This document shows positions 1 to 14,411 of a DNA stretch of 64,000 nt, piece by piece. Positions within the stretch are counted from its first letter, which is position 1, and each line of letters begins with the position of its first letter. Made by a program: the position numbers and the translations under genes. Under the pieces are notes generated by a model. That model was not told the DNA's origin. It worked only from the letters and a program-made list of their open reading frames with translations, and did not search any database. Origin of the DNA: Daucus carota subsp. sativus (taxonomy: Eukaryota; Streptophyta; Magnoliopsida; Apiales; Apiaceae); assembly GCF_001625215.2 (NCBI RefSeq), contig NC_030385.2:36357598-36421597 (forward strand), read 5' to 3'.

Positions 1-1254
1 ATTGGTGTCGTACAGGAATGGAGTAACCGAGAGTTTAAATTTGCAACTGGAGAAGTAAATTTCAAGCTTCTTGAAGAAAAGCCCTCGTTTTCTTTTGAGT
101 TCAAGTGTTCACCTTCATCTTTACGACGAACTATTATCTCCTTACATGAGCAGATCGGGATTCTAATCATTGTTGCAGGCTTATGTAAATTTCTTTTATT
201 TGGTCTTGATTTATCTTAGCTGATTAGATTTGTTATACAGTGTCGATATGAGAAAGTAAAGGATATGTGATACATGAATTTGGAGGAAATAAGGAAAATT
301 TTGGGTACTTGCAGATTCTCTTCACTCTGTTCAATACCAGAAATTCAGTTGGATTTCTGAATGTAGAACTCCATTTCAATTTTTGTTACTTGTAGACATA
401 TAGCTATGTGAAACTCTTTTGTTGATTTCGTATTTTTAAATACTAATACATCTGGTATTCAGTAAGAAAAAACAACAGCAAGCAGGCAGCAGCTCTGATG
501 GGAGTGTCTCCAGATTTTAGTAATAGCTAGTCTCATTTAGTGTACTTGGTCAGACACCTCATACAAGTCAATAGATTGGTTAAGTTCGTGTCCTGATCAC
601 TCTCATTCTGCTTTGTGAACAAAACTGTTGTAACGATTCGTGACCCTGAAGAGCACCATAATTTGGCAGAGACAACAGATTGGGATGGTACTATGCTTCT
701 GTGTGAGGAAATTTGTGCTTCTGAGAAAACAGGTGAGTAACCTCTTGCACTATGAGGCAATAATTATGTATCCGCGCATGTATTTGGACCTTAAGCGCTG
801 TGTACTATGTAAAAACTCTCTGAGTCTGCTTCTGTCCATAGGTTTCAGTTGTACAGGATGACACACTCTGTTAAATGCTTCTGTCGTGCATTTGTCTGAC
901 GTTTCAGGCTCTGGTTGGAGAAGTATAACTTGGTAGAGCGGTTGCAGGAATATGAACTCACTCTAGTTTTCACCCTTGTGGAGAAATTGCAGGGTTAACA
1001 TGAAATAATGTCCGAGCAAAAGTAAGTGTGCTTCTCTTGGAATCAGATACATGCACTTATTCTCTCACGTATGCTGTAAAAAGTACATACTTTGAAATGA
1101 TCTCCTCTCCCTTTTATTTTAAACGGAAATGTCTATCAAGCTTAACCTCTTATATGGTCGCGCCCTGCAGATTAAGTCTGATGATTTGGAGAGCTCTGCA
1201 ACTGATGGCAACAATGTTGTGGGAAGTGACAACAAAAGAAAAGGGAAGCTCTAG
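1..1254 (+). pseudogene. Unrecognised gene traces (partial or decayed)
   Basis: The window opens inside an open frame (positions 1-218, 72 codons, no start codon) that reads like protein. A second exon-like block, open from about 597 to 731, ends at a good donor (CAG/GTGAGT). A third follows an acceptor at 1170 and encodes a short Asp/Lys-rich tail ending in TAG at 1252-1254. I could not join these blocks into one continuous frame: stops lie between them, for example around 594-596. It is either the 3' end of a gene whose exons I have split wrongly, or a decaying gene. I do not recognise the family. Confidence 0.25.
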
Positions 1255-1794
1255 CCTGCTCTCCGAGATGCGTTTGAAGGTGGCACTACTGAAAGCCGTC
1301 GCCAAAAGCCCTGCACTAAGACCCTTACCTGTGTTGCCTCCATGTGGACTGATTCAGGGGTTTGGATCCAGAAATCCTTGCTCAAACCTCTGTAAGTTTT
1401 AGGGGAGACAAAACTCATCCCTATATTTGAAGAATCGGTTTTGCTCATCTTCCTTTTGACTTTGCAACATCTCCAGGCATCTGCAAGTGCTGGATCGAAC
1501 TAGCTGTGCAATTGCAGTTCCTTGCTCTATTAGTCGTTTGAGATCAAGGGGCCAACTCATCTTGGCTATCTGCAGCATCGAGTCCCGTATAAATTGTTTC
1601 TTAAAATTATATTATACAGTTCAATTATTATATTATCCTTACGAAAATACCCACCCCTACCTTGCTCAAGAAAAAAAAAAAGATTTGTATGCATTACGCT
1701 ACTGATAACACTAAATCCATAATTCTATTATTTTTTGTAATTATACTTCTATTCTCTCTCTGTGAAGACGTTTACACATATCAAAGTAATAATA
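1255..1794. other. Intergenic, nothing recognised
   Basis: AT-rich spacer between the left gene traces and a Stowaway element. The short frames here have no family resemblance. Confidence 0.5.
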
Positions 1795-2016
1795 CTCTGT
1801 TTTGAAATATAAGTCGCTTGACTTTTTTACAATCATTTTTAAATCCTTTGACCACATACTAAAAATCATTATTTTCGAAATTTCTTGTTTTAAATAAAAA
1901 TATATAATTGATTTTATTATTCAGAAAAAGAAAATTTCAAAAAAAAAATGATTTTAAACCTGCGGTCAAAAGACTTAGAAATACGTAAAAAAGTCAAACG
2001 ACGGATATTTCGGGAG
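1795..2016. mobile_element. Stowaway-type MITE (degenerate ends)
   Basis: 222 bp flanked by TA on both sides (1793-1794 and 2017-2018). Inverted ends of about 35 bp: the left begins CTCTGTTTTGAAATATAAG, and the right, read on the minus strand, begins CTCCCGAAATATCCGTCG. Both continue into TTTGACTTTTTTAC. The TA target and the CTCCC start are typical of the Stowaway group of Tc1/mariner. No coding capacity. Confidence 0.8.
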
Positions 2017-2711
2017 TAGCACCTTTTGCACATAATTTGGGCATAATTTGAGGCGGGAAAAAAAATATTTTTCTATTTATCATTTTTTAAAATTATTTTT
2101 TCCTGAAAATTGTTATCTATAAAGAAAATTTAAAAATAATATATAGAAGTATATTTTTTAACAGCTCAAAATGCACATAAAAAGTGGTTACTATTTTCAA
2201 AATGAGGGAATACTACACAGACCTATACATTTATATACGAAAGACAATTATCCAAAAATAAGATGAAGATGTTCAAGTTTACAGCAGTACTTTCAATATA
2301 AGTTCAGCAATTGCATGGAACACAGAACATAAATCAAGCAATGCAACTGGTTCTTGACTTGGTCCGCCTTGATCAGATAAAAGTACGACATAACTAAACT
2401 CATGTGCCAGACCACATTTCTATAACTTTGCTTATGCTACCAGCATATTCAATAACCATTGATATTATAATAAAAAATTAACAAGCCTTCAGTCTCACCA
2501 TAACAAATTGTACAGATTACATTGCAAATTGAAGCTCTTCTGCATTTAAAACCAAATACTTGCTTAGGTGATAGACTAAGGATTTACTAATATCGAAAAT
2601 GTTCCAACCAGGACTTTCCTTTCAGGATGACAACACTACTGTTGTTAAATTAAAAGCTAAGAACTGAAATTGTAATGAACGATTCAATTTGTTTGCAAGA
2701 ACCAAGAGTTT
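2017..2711. other. Spacer and 3' flank of the RPT2 gene
   Basis: AT-rich DNA with no gene. The part nearest 2711 is expected to be the 3' untranslated region of the minus-strand RPT2 gene. I see no other structure. Confidence 0.5.
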
Positions 2712-6485
<3,774 letters not shown>

Positions 6486-6737
6486 TTTTCCGTTAAAATT
6501 GAGAGAGAGAGAGAGAGAGATTTGGGATTGGGAGTGGCTTTCTTTTCAAGAAATGGTTGGGAGTGTGTACAGAGAGAAAGATATAAGAGACTATGGGCCT
6601 GAAGTAACATGGGACGTGAACTTAATTTACATGGGCTTTGTCCCAGGGGACGTTTGATGGTTTCGTAGTTCAAGCCCAATTCTCGGAACTTTTTCTCTCG
6701 CACTTGAGATAATCTGCGGAGAAAAATACTTTGTGTC
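6486..6737 (-). promoter_or_regulatory. RPT2 leader and proximal promoter with CT repeat
   Basis: A GA dinucleotide run at about 6501-6521 (CT on the coding strand) lies 15-40 bases upstream of the RPT2 start. CT-rich leaders are common near plant transcription starts. I see no clear TATA box. The promoter role is inferred from position. Confidence 0.5.
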
Positions 6738-7191
6738 GGGGTCGTTTGGTTCAGCTGATTCTGATATCAGGTATGGGTTTTGTTCATTCCAAACCCATAC
6801 CTGGTGTTTGGTTGTCTATTTTTATAATCTGATACCCATACCTCAAACCCACCTGGAATCAGATTTGATACCTTAGGGGAGGTGGGTATGAGGTATCAAA
6901 TGAAAATTTTATTAATTCATTTTTATTTATAAAGTTAAATACAATCTCAAAACACATAAATTAAATATGATATTTTTTTAATCTGAAATAAGTTATACTT
7001 ATTTTTATTTACTATTAATTAGTAATATTAGTTATTACTAATTATTTATTTTCATTCCAGTACATAAATTATTTATTTTCATTCCAGTATTAAACCAAAC
7101 ACAAGATATCAAGAATGATTCCTCAACCCCATACCAGCTTAACCCGATTCCTGATTCCAAACCCATACCGTCTCGTGAACCAAACGACCCC
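6738..7191. mobile_element. Short inverted-repeat transposon (MITE)
   Basis: About 454 bp with inverted ends GGGGTCGTTTGGTTC and GAACCAAACGACCCC. Subterminal copies of the phrase CAAACCCATACC lie in both orientations. The interior is AT-rich with no coding frame. I cannot see a convincing target duplication, and the right end abuts another element. An older, diverged relative lies at 11284-11730. Confidence 0.75.
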
Positions 7192-7192
7192 C

Positions 7193-8020
7193 ACGGGTCG
7201 GTTCGGCTCGGTTTTTAACTAAAACCGTTATCGAACCGTACATGTCGGTTCGGTTCGGTTTCTACCTTAAAATCGTTACCGAACCGTTTCAAACGGTTTT
7301 TTTCGGTTCGGTTAACCGTCGGTTTGGTTACGGTTTTTTTCGGTTTCTTATAATAAAAAATATTATACAAATTTAATAATCAACTCAAAAATTTTATTAA
7401 TAAAAAATAAAGTATAATCACTAATTAAATATTATTCATTAGTACGTATTTTACCAAAATAAATAAGAAAAAAAATATTTAAAATATAAATACTTATTAA
7501 TATAATCGAAATGAAGTAGATGAGCACTATTACGGTATGTAAAGATGATCCAGAAATGTAAAATATGAATCAGCCCAGTGTTTTTTTTTTAAGGAAACGA
7601 ACTTGCATTACTTAGAAATTATCAGAATTCAGTACAAGGCTTAGTTACACAGTATCTCTTTACGGAAATGATGTTAATTACTAACTACTCTACTACTCTC
7701 TCTCTACTTAAATATAACAAACCACTGTATCTTGCTGACTTGTAACTATAGTTGAGGTGGATAGTTCCTTGCTTAGCAGATGATATACCAATAATACCAA
7801 TGTAATAATTTATTTTATATAAAATATATAATATATAATAAATAATATAATATTATATAAGCGGTTCGGTTTTTCGGTTCGGTTTTAGGTGTAAAACCGT
7901 AACCGTCGGTTCGGTTGAGCTACGGTTTTTTTCGGTTTTTGTCGGTTTCGGTTTTTTTCGGTGTGGTTTTTCGGTTTTTCGGCTCGGTTTCGGTTTTTCG
8001 GTTTTTTTTGCTCACCCCTA
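7193..8020. mobile_element. hAT-type non-autonomous element with CGGTTCGGTT arrays
   Basis: The right end is TTGCTCACCCCTA, the same terminus as the better-bounded element at 30991-31760. Both arms are packed with repeats of CGGTTCGGTTTT and its complement; the middle is AT-rich. The left TAGGGGTGAGC end is not visible, so this copy is truncated or rearranged next to the MITE at 6738-7191. No coding capacity. Confidence 0.65.
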
Positions 8021-8577
8021 TTTCTTCTACTAAAAATTATATTCCCTGCATTCTACTGATTTTTTTATTATCCGATTAAATTTAAATATTATAACTTATT
8101 TTTAAAATTATATTTTCTAATAAAATACTAAACTTTTATTAAGAAGAAAAACAATAGAAATAAATTATGAAACTGTAGTTTTTGGGAACATTAGAGTGCA
8201 CCACCAATCTTGCAGGATAATTTAAAATTTTAAGTATAATTTAAAATCTGTATTGAACACCGCCGATCTTGTAGGATTTTTTAAAATTCTAATTGAATAT
8301 TTGAAGATTTGATAATTTTTTAAAATCTGAATTGAAAAAAAAGATTGAAATTTATATCAATCAAATACACCTCCAAAATTAATGAGGAGTAAATGTAAAA
8401 GATGTTATTACTATTACAAAATTAATATCTAGATACTGATAAATTTAGATATGAAGGTATTATAATTAATGTTGAGATACTGATGAATTTAGATATGAAG
8501 GTATTATAAGTTTATAACTATTAATATAAAGTAAGACCCCGAGACTGTTCTTTTGAAAGACCTTCATCGGGGTAACA
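8021..8577. other. Upstream region of first defensin-like gene, with a short duplication
   Basis: Between about 8427 and 8515 a roughly 55-bp stretch ending in GATATGAAGGTATTATAA is present twice in tandem. The rest is AT-rich. No clear TATA box could be assigned. Confidence 0.5.
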
Positions 8578-9335
8578 ATGGCTTCCAAGAATACATCTAT
8601 CAGCTTTTTTATTGCTATTCTTTTTGTTTCTGTCGCCCTCACTTCAAGTAAGTTCTCCTTGCTATGTCGGGTATGTATAAAAATCAGTAAATAGTATTAT
8701 TTGCATTTTTGTCACTTAATTCTGATTTTTTATATGTATAGATGGAGTATTAATCCTCATTCGAGAGTTTCTCTCGATTAAAGTCTTCTACTTGAAACTG
8801 GTCGAGATTTTTTTATTGAATGTATGTTAATAACATGTGACCGTTCTTGATTGACTATTTTATTGATAGAAAATTGGTGATCGAATTTTATTTTTTATAG
8901 TATAATAATGATATAAAATTATATATTGTTTTTTTTTTTTTTTTGAAAAATACTGTATAGACAAAACATGTATTTTAATCGATCAATGATCAAAGATTCA
9001 AAACAGTACTGACGAAAATCAATAGGGCCCACGTATCATCGAGAATATTAGAATTTCTATTTTTCTAGTTAGAAGTTTACTCATCGGAAATTTTTGAAGT
9101 ATCGTGTATTTCTCATCTATGGCTAGCTTATTGTTATTAAAGGGGTATATTTTACAAAGATACAAATATGTTGCATGATTATGCAGGGGTGAGTGGAGAT
9201 ATCTACGTGGACGTGGGATTATGTATCAGACTGAGAATGAACTGCAGTGAATATTGCAAGCAAGCGGGATACATAAGTGGTGATTGTGAGCAAAGAGTTA
9301 AAGGAGAGCCAGATCATTGCATTTGTATAGACTGA
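8578..9335 (+). CDS. Defensin-like secreted cysteine-rich peptide, copy 1
   Basis: Two exons, 8578-8647 and 9187-9335, encode 72 aa. The intron sits near the end of the signal peptide, the usual place in plant defensin-like (DEFL/LCR) genes. Residues 1-23 form a hydrophobic signal peptide (MASKN, then SFFIAILFVSVAL). The mature part has six cysteines spaced C-x6-C-x3-C-x9-C-x10-C-x-C. The CxxxC and CxC pairs are typical of the cysteine-stabilised alpha-beta fold, predicting three disulfides. It should be secreted; defence or signalling are the family's known roles and the specific one is unknown. Its neighbour at 10458 shares exon structure, the MA-K-N start, the DVG-CIR motif and GEPDHC, so the two are tandem duplicates. 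Confidence 0.85.
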
Positions 9336-9545
9336 TTTAGCATTCTATGCAAATTTCATGCAATTATATAATTAAAAATTTTGGGATTTTTGGAGTTAAA
9401 TGAAAATTGGTGTTTATTATGTGTCTTTAGCACATAGCAGGGACTCATTTAAATTTATTATTCATTCACCAATCAAAAATTACTATTCTAATAAGAGTTA
9501 GTGACTTTTGTGTGTGCCCAAGGATAAAAATTTCCCAAAACGATA
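9336..9545. other. 3' flank of defensin-like copy 1
   Basis: Non-coding, AT-rich; expected to hold the 3' untranslated region. Confidence 0.4.
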
Positions 9546-9720
9546 CTCCCTCTTTCCATAGATAAGATTTTTTTGATTTTTTCTATGTAATTTGAGATGT
9601 CAAAATATGTTTTCACATTTTATTTTTCATTTTTTCTTTTTATGAATAAAAATACAAATATTAGATTTTTATTCAAAAAAAATAAAAAATATATAGAAGT
9701 ATGATTTTTTTACGCCTTAC
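9546..9720. mobile_element. Truncated Stowaway-type MITE
   Basis: After TA it starts CTCCCTCTTTCCATAGATAAG, a Stowaway left end, but the matching right end is missing. The sequence runs straight into another repeat at 9721. Confidence 0.55.
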
Positions 9721-10161
9721 AGGGGTATATTCGATTGAGATTTTAAATGATTTTTTTTCATTCATGAAACTCAATTGGGATTGTTTAAAGTTCATTAAAA
9801 TCTTTGGGTATTTAATTGGATTTTAAATGATGCTAGAAAATCTGGCGGTATTCATCAGGATTTTAAGTTATTTAATTGAGATTGTTTAAATTGACTTAAA
9901 TCTGATGGTATTCAAATGCTGGTGGATATGTTTTGAGTTTCATAAAATGATGGTTTTTTTTAGATTTCTCCGTATATTTTAAGTTTTTGAAATCCCATCA
10001 AAATTATGAGATTTGGAGTATTGTGTTTAGTGTTTACCTAAAGAATTTATATCAACTCTACGACATTTTATTAAAAACTCACATAAAATCAAAATCACAT
10101 ACAATGCATTAAAATATATTGATCAAAACAATTGATTAAGATTTCAATCCAATACACTCCT
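9721..10161. mobile_element. MITE with ATTGAGATTTTAAATGA ends
   Basis: About 440 bp. The left end GGGGTATATTCGATTGAGAT pairs imperfectly with the right end, which reads GGAGTGTATTGGATTGAAAT on the opposite strand. Subterminal AATTGAGATTGTTTAAA words repeat inside. No clear target duplication and no coding frame. Similar words at 8215-8345 suggest a further old fragment. Confidence 0.6.
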
Positions 10162-10197
10162 TTAAATTACATGTAAAAAATCAAAACCACCTGTACG

Positions 10198-10285
10198 TGG
10201 GGCAGGGCCCGCTGATGGAATAATACATAATCAAAAGATTCACCACTCTTGTTGTGGGGCAGGGCCCACTGAGGGAATAATAAAA
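10198..10285. repeat. Tandem GGGGCAGGGCCC repeat upstream of defensin-like copy 2
   Basis: A unit of about 56 bp beginning GTGGGGCAGGGCCC and containing GGAATAATA occurs twice, about 170-260 bp upstream of the start at 10458. It could be a promoter element, but position is the only hint. Confidence 0.5.
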
Positions 10286-10457
10286 ATAGTCAAATTGTAC
10301 GTTAATTGCAAATTCATCTAAAGATAAATTCTGGTGTAGCAGATACTATATAGTCTATAGCTACAGCCTCCAACTAACATAAGTAACAGGCCTGACAAAG
10401 AAACTCGCAGCAGTACTACTATACGCATACAAACTGTGTTTTACAGTTCTAAAGAAA

Positions 10458-10881
10458 ATGGCTTGCAAGAACGCATACATAGGCTTTTTCCTTGCCGTTC
10501 TTTTCCTTTCTCTGGACACGATTTCATGTAAGCACTCCTTTTATTTCCATCTCTTTATTACTATGATTACTGTAAATTTCATGTCATTCGAATAAGATTT
10601 TCTTCGATATCGATATCGATTTCGATTTTTAATTCCGCTCACCCCAGCAATATTCAGCATGTATGTATGTCTTTAATTGCGCAGGGGCTAGTCCAGTATT
10701 GGTGGATGTTGGACCATGTATCAGGTGCAGACCGAATTGCCGTTGCTATTGCAAGGGTGCAGGATATATAGATGGCATTTGTATGCCCACCATTCCAGGA
10801 GAGCCTGATCACTGCTATTGCTTAAAGCCTGATTCCCCTCGCACTCCTCAGCCGCTAGATCCTGAATGTCAGAATGTTTAG
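10458..10881 (+). CDS. Defensin-like secreted cysteine-rich peptide, copy 2
   Basis: Two exons, 10458-10527 and 10685-10881, encode 88 aa. As in copy 1, the 70-bp first exon encodes a signal peptide (MACKN, then GFFLAVLFLSL) and the intron splits the next codon. The mature part keeps the framework (DVGPCIRCRPNC...GEPDHCYC) but has extra cysteines: nine after the signal against six in copy 1. Its C-terminal tail is about 20 residues longer, proline-rich, and ends ECQNV. An odd cysteine count suggests a free thiol or dimerisation, which is inference. Family: plant DEFL/LCR, secreted. Confidence 0.82.
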
Positions 10882-11283
10882 ATAACATGTATAAATTTTC
10901 TTCGTCCAACGAGCTTAATATATGATTGCTTTTTTATTCTCATCTTTGTTCAACATTTTTCATCTTATGATATATTTTTTTTGTTCCCTTTTACATGTCT
11001 TTTTTGAAAAAATTACCGCATCCAAAAGAAATTAGTTGAATACTCTCTCCGTTTCAATTATATGTCCATTTTTAAGAAAAAATTCGAGTTCTACAAACTT
11101 ATCTATATCGGAAAAATCTACATGAAGAGCAAGAAAAAAAGAATTTAACTTCTAATGCATAACAAAGAATGGGAGTTGAACTTCTCTTAAAAAAATTGTA
11201 CTATTTTATTTTCATGTTCGTGCGACTATCTTTTGAATTATTTTTTAAAAAAAAAAATAGGAGTTTAAACAAACTCGAATACT
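10882..11283. other. 3' flank with a possible Stowaway remnant
   Basis: Mostly AT-rich non-coding DNA. At about 11040 a TACTCTCTCCGTTTCAATTA start resembles one Stowaway end, but I see no partner end. Confidence 0.4.
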
Positions 11284-11730
11284 TGAGGTGGTTTAGATCA
11301 TGAGTACCTAGAATCGGTTATGAGGTTTGTCCATTCCAAAAGCATATACGGTGTTTGGTTGGAAAAAACAAAATCTCAAATCCATACCTTAAACCCCAAT
11401 CGGCCTGCATCAGCGGAAAATGGAACTCTTATGGATTTTTAATACCCAAAAAGACGTGAGTATGAGATTGAGTTGTGAGATACAATCTTTTTGTTTTTTT
11501 CTCTCTATTTAAGTAATGAAATATTAATGCTTGATAACAAATTAAATCAATGATGTAAAAATTATATAAAATTATAATTTATTAATATTTTTAATTAATA
11601 TAAATTAATAGCTTATTTTTTTTGAAAAATTGCATATATATCGATTTCATCACCCAACCAAACATATGATATCAAATATAAAACCTGATTTCTCATTTCA
11701 ACCTTATAGCACTCGAATCAAACAGCCCTC
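11284..11730. mobile_element. Old MITE related to the one at 6738-7191
   Basis: It shares the internal phrases GTTTGTCCATTCCAAA and GGTGTTTGGTTG, and a right end (TCGAATCAAACAGCCCTC) matching the family's inverted terminus loosely. It is clearly more diverged than the 6738 copy. Confidence 0.55.
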
Positions 11731-11924
11731 TGATATATGAAGGATTTTAAGACCGTAGCTTTTATCAAGGAAAAAAAAAAACACCAAACAACGAAACAAT
11801 AAAATTAATGATAATACCAATTATAAGAACTTTATATTAGTGGCTCAGCAGTCAGCCCTGCCATGTACAAGTGTACGGATACATACAGAGTATACATATA
11901 ATTCGATAGCGTAGATAAAAATCA

Positions 11925-13859
11925 ATGGCTTCCACGGTGATTTTATGTAATTATTCGAACTGTTGCTCCCCAAAAACCCTAGAATCATTCAGGTCATCTC
12001 TATTTCCATCCTCGAAATCCGTGCTAAAGCTAAAGGGTCGGTCTTCACTCAGATTCAACAAGCTAAAAAGCCGTCAAAATGATGTCGTGCCTGTGGTCTT
12101 CGCTGCACAATCCAGTTTTATTAAAGGTAATTTTGCAGTGTTGTTTTATTATCCACTCGTTTCTTTTGTACTACATATTATCTTCTGAATTATGTGGAAT
12201 ATAAAAGCTTTAATAATTTGTAATTGTCTGATTCTTGATAAAACCGAATGCTTGCATATTGTGTAATTGAACAACTTAATTTGTATTCTATGTAGAGCAT
12301 TTTGTCTGTGGATGACAAGTGGTTTATGAGGATATGATTATTAGGCTGAAAATGAAATAAAAAAGTGAAGTTAAGATTTTGCTTGTTAGAGGATTTTAGT
12401 GAGGATGATAAATTGGGGTATAGGAAGACCAAAGGTTATGACAATGTTGCATTTGTTGTGGGATGTTCTCGATACTTTGTTGTTTTAAGTGTGTAGACTG
12501 ATTTTAAAAGAAATCAATCAGTGTAGTTTAAGGGAAGATAATCAGTAGTGAAGTAAGGGTTTGATCGGCCTTATTTTCAAGATCATTTGATTGTAGAGTT
12601 TGGTTTGGTCTGTTATAGATTTTTATTAAAAAATTATTTCTCATTGTTTGCTTCAAGCAACTGATGAAAAAAATTTGCCTGCTTGCTTAGTACAAGTTAC
12701 CCTGATCGAGGGGCTTTTTCTTGTATCTGCTCATTCTAAATTATGTTGAATGCCCTTGGCAACTTTCATGGAATTTGTCTAATCTTTTATCGCTTAACCG
12801 AATGAACTCAAATGAGGCAATGTGTATGCATATGTTGTTTTAACTTTCTCTTTGTTATCGGTGAATTAGTTATTCAGACAGTGTGGAAGGTTGGGAAGGA
12901 TGGAGTTGAGGCAGGAACGGATTTGGTGCCTGTAAGCTAATGTTTACGTCTTTCTTATTGAGAAGTTGCTCATATTAACTTCATCAACCCCTTATGTTTG
13001 AACTTCAAATACAAATTTTAACCCGGACTTGTATTCATTGTGATATTTAGGATTCTGTCCCAAGACCGGTAGCAAAGCTTTCGGTGACTGTTGTTGGAGT
13101 TTCTCTTGCACTCTTTGTACTCAAGTCATTTTTGTCCACGGCTTTTTTTGCGCTGGTATGTTTTACTGCTCATTTTTCAGGAGACAAAACTATACATTCA
13201 ATGGCTTAATTGCTGCTCGTTTATAATGAAATTTTAATGCATTGATAAGCAAATTAAAAATGGCAATTGGGTATCTCTTACATGAAGTTATATGAAATAG
13301 GAGCTTATAGAAATTGAGAAAGATCTTGCAGAAGTTGTTGCACAAAGACTTAATTGTTGAAATAGGAGCTTACCGTAATTCATTCATTCCTTCTGATGGT
13401 TTTGTTGCTTTCAAACTCAATTAACATTTATTTCCTGAAAACAGTGCAGCTTCACAACAAAAACATTGTTGTTAATCCTAAGATTTATAGATCAAGTAAA
13501 CAAGTAGATTCTGTCTAGCTTGTTTTTTTTGTTTATCTCTCTCTTGTAAACTCAAGTTGAACTGGTGGCATCAGTACTTCAAATGTATGATCAGCGCGCT
13601 ATCTGATCTCTGTTGAAAATATTTTGTTTGCTTGGATGTCGTAGAGAATTTGTAAAATGTGTCTAAATTGCTTCAGAACTGTGCATAAGATAATTTTGTG
13701 TTTACTACTTAATGCCAGGCTGTGATGGGACTTTGCTATTTTGCATTTCTGGCATTAAACAAGGATGAAAGCTCGAAAGGGGGAGGAACTACGTTTACCG
13801 AATCTTCTACAGATGACTCACTGGAAGAAGCAAGAAGAATAATGGAGAAGTACAAATAG
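11925..13859 (+). CDS. Small plastid-targeted membrane protein, unknown function
   Basis: Four exons, 11925-12126, 12870-12931, 13051-13155 and 13719-13859, encode 169 aa; all junctions keep frame. Residues 1 to about 55 are rich in Ser, Lys and Arg with few acids, typical of a chloroplast transit peptide. A hydrophobic stretch (about 98-135, SVTVVGVSLALFVLKSF then AFFALAVMGLCYFAFLAL) should form one or two membrane spans. The tail is Ser/Thr-rich and ends in a charged helix, EEARRIMEKYK. I do not recognise a named family. Thylakoid or envelope membrane is the likely location, by inference. Confidence 0.82.
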
Positions 13860-14196
13860 AAGGTCTAAATTTGGTGGTTCTCATTTTTATCTATCAATGA
13901 TTCCATCCCATTTCTAGTGACTGGTGACTTGGGTATGAGTTGTTCTTCGAAGAATGAAATTCCCAAGAAATCATGTGTTCTCTTTATGTTCTGTTGTATA
14001 TACTTTTACAGTGAATACTGGATTATAGATATTTTTTAGCAAATGTGTTTAATATTCAGTATAGCTAAGAAGTAAAAGTCCTCAATTGAGCCTATGGTTA
14101 CATACTTTACCATGTTCATCTACATGAGCGAAATGAGAAAATTTGCTGATATTCTTAATATTTTGCTGGTATACGAGTGATGTAGGTGGAGTTGCT

Positions 14197-14411
14197 GGAA
14201 TACGCTTCTGAACCTTATCCAAGAATTGTGATTTTTCAATTAAAGCAGGCTAGAGGCTGATTAAGGGAGATTAGAATATTGTGTAAATACGGAGGGAAAA
14301 GATATACACTTACCAAACAAAGAGACTTAGATGTTGCTTCATCATAATTTATTACAGGGTAATGGAAAACTGCAATCTGTAATAGACTTCTATCAATGGT
14401 CGTTTTGCGCA
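14197..14411 (-). other. 3' flank of pectate lyase pseudogene, part of the duplicated unit
   Basis: This matches 18167-18442 downstream of the second pectate lyase, beginning at ACGCTTCTGAACCT in both and sharing GGGAAAAGATATACACTTA. It marks the left edge of the tandem duplication. Confidence 0.75.
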
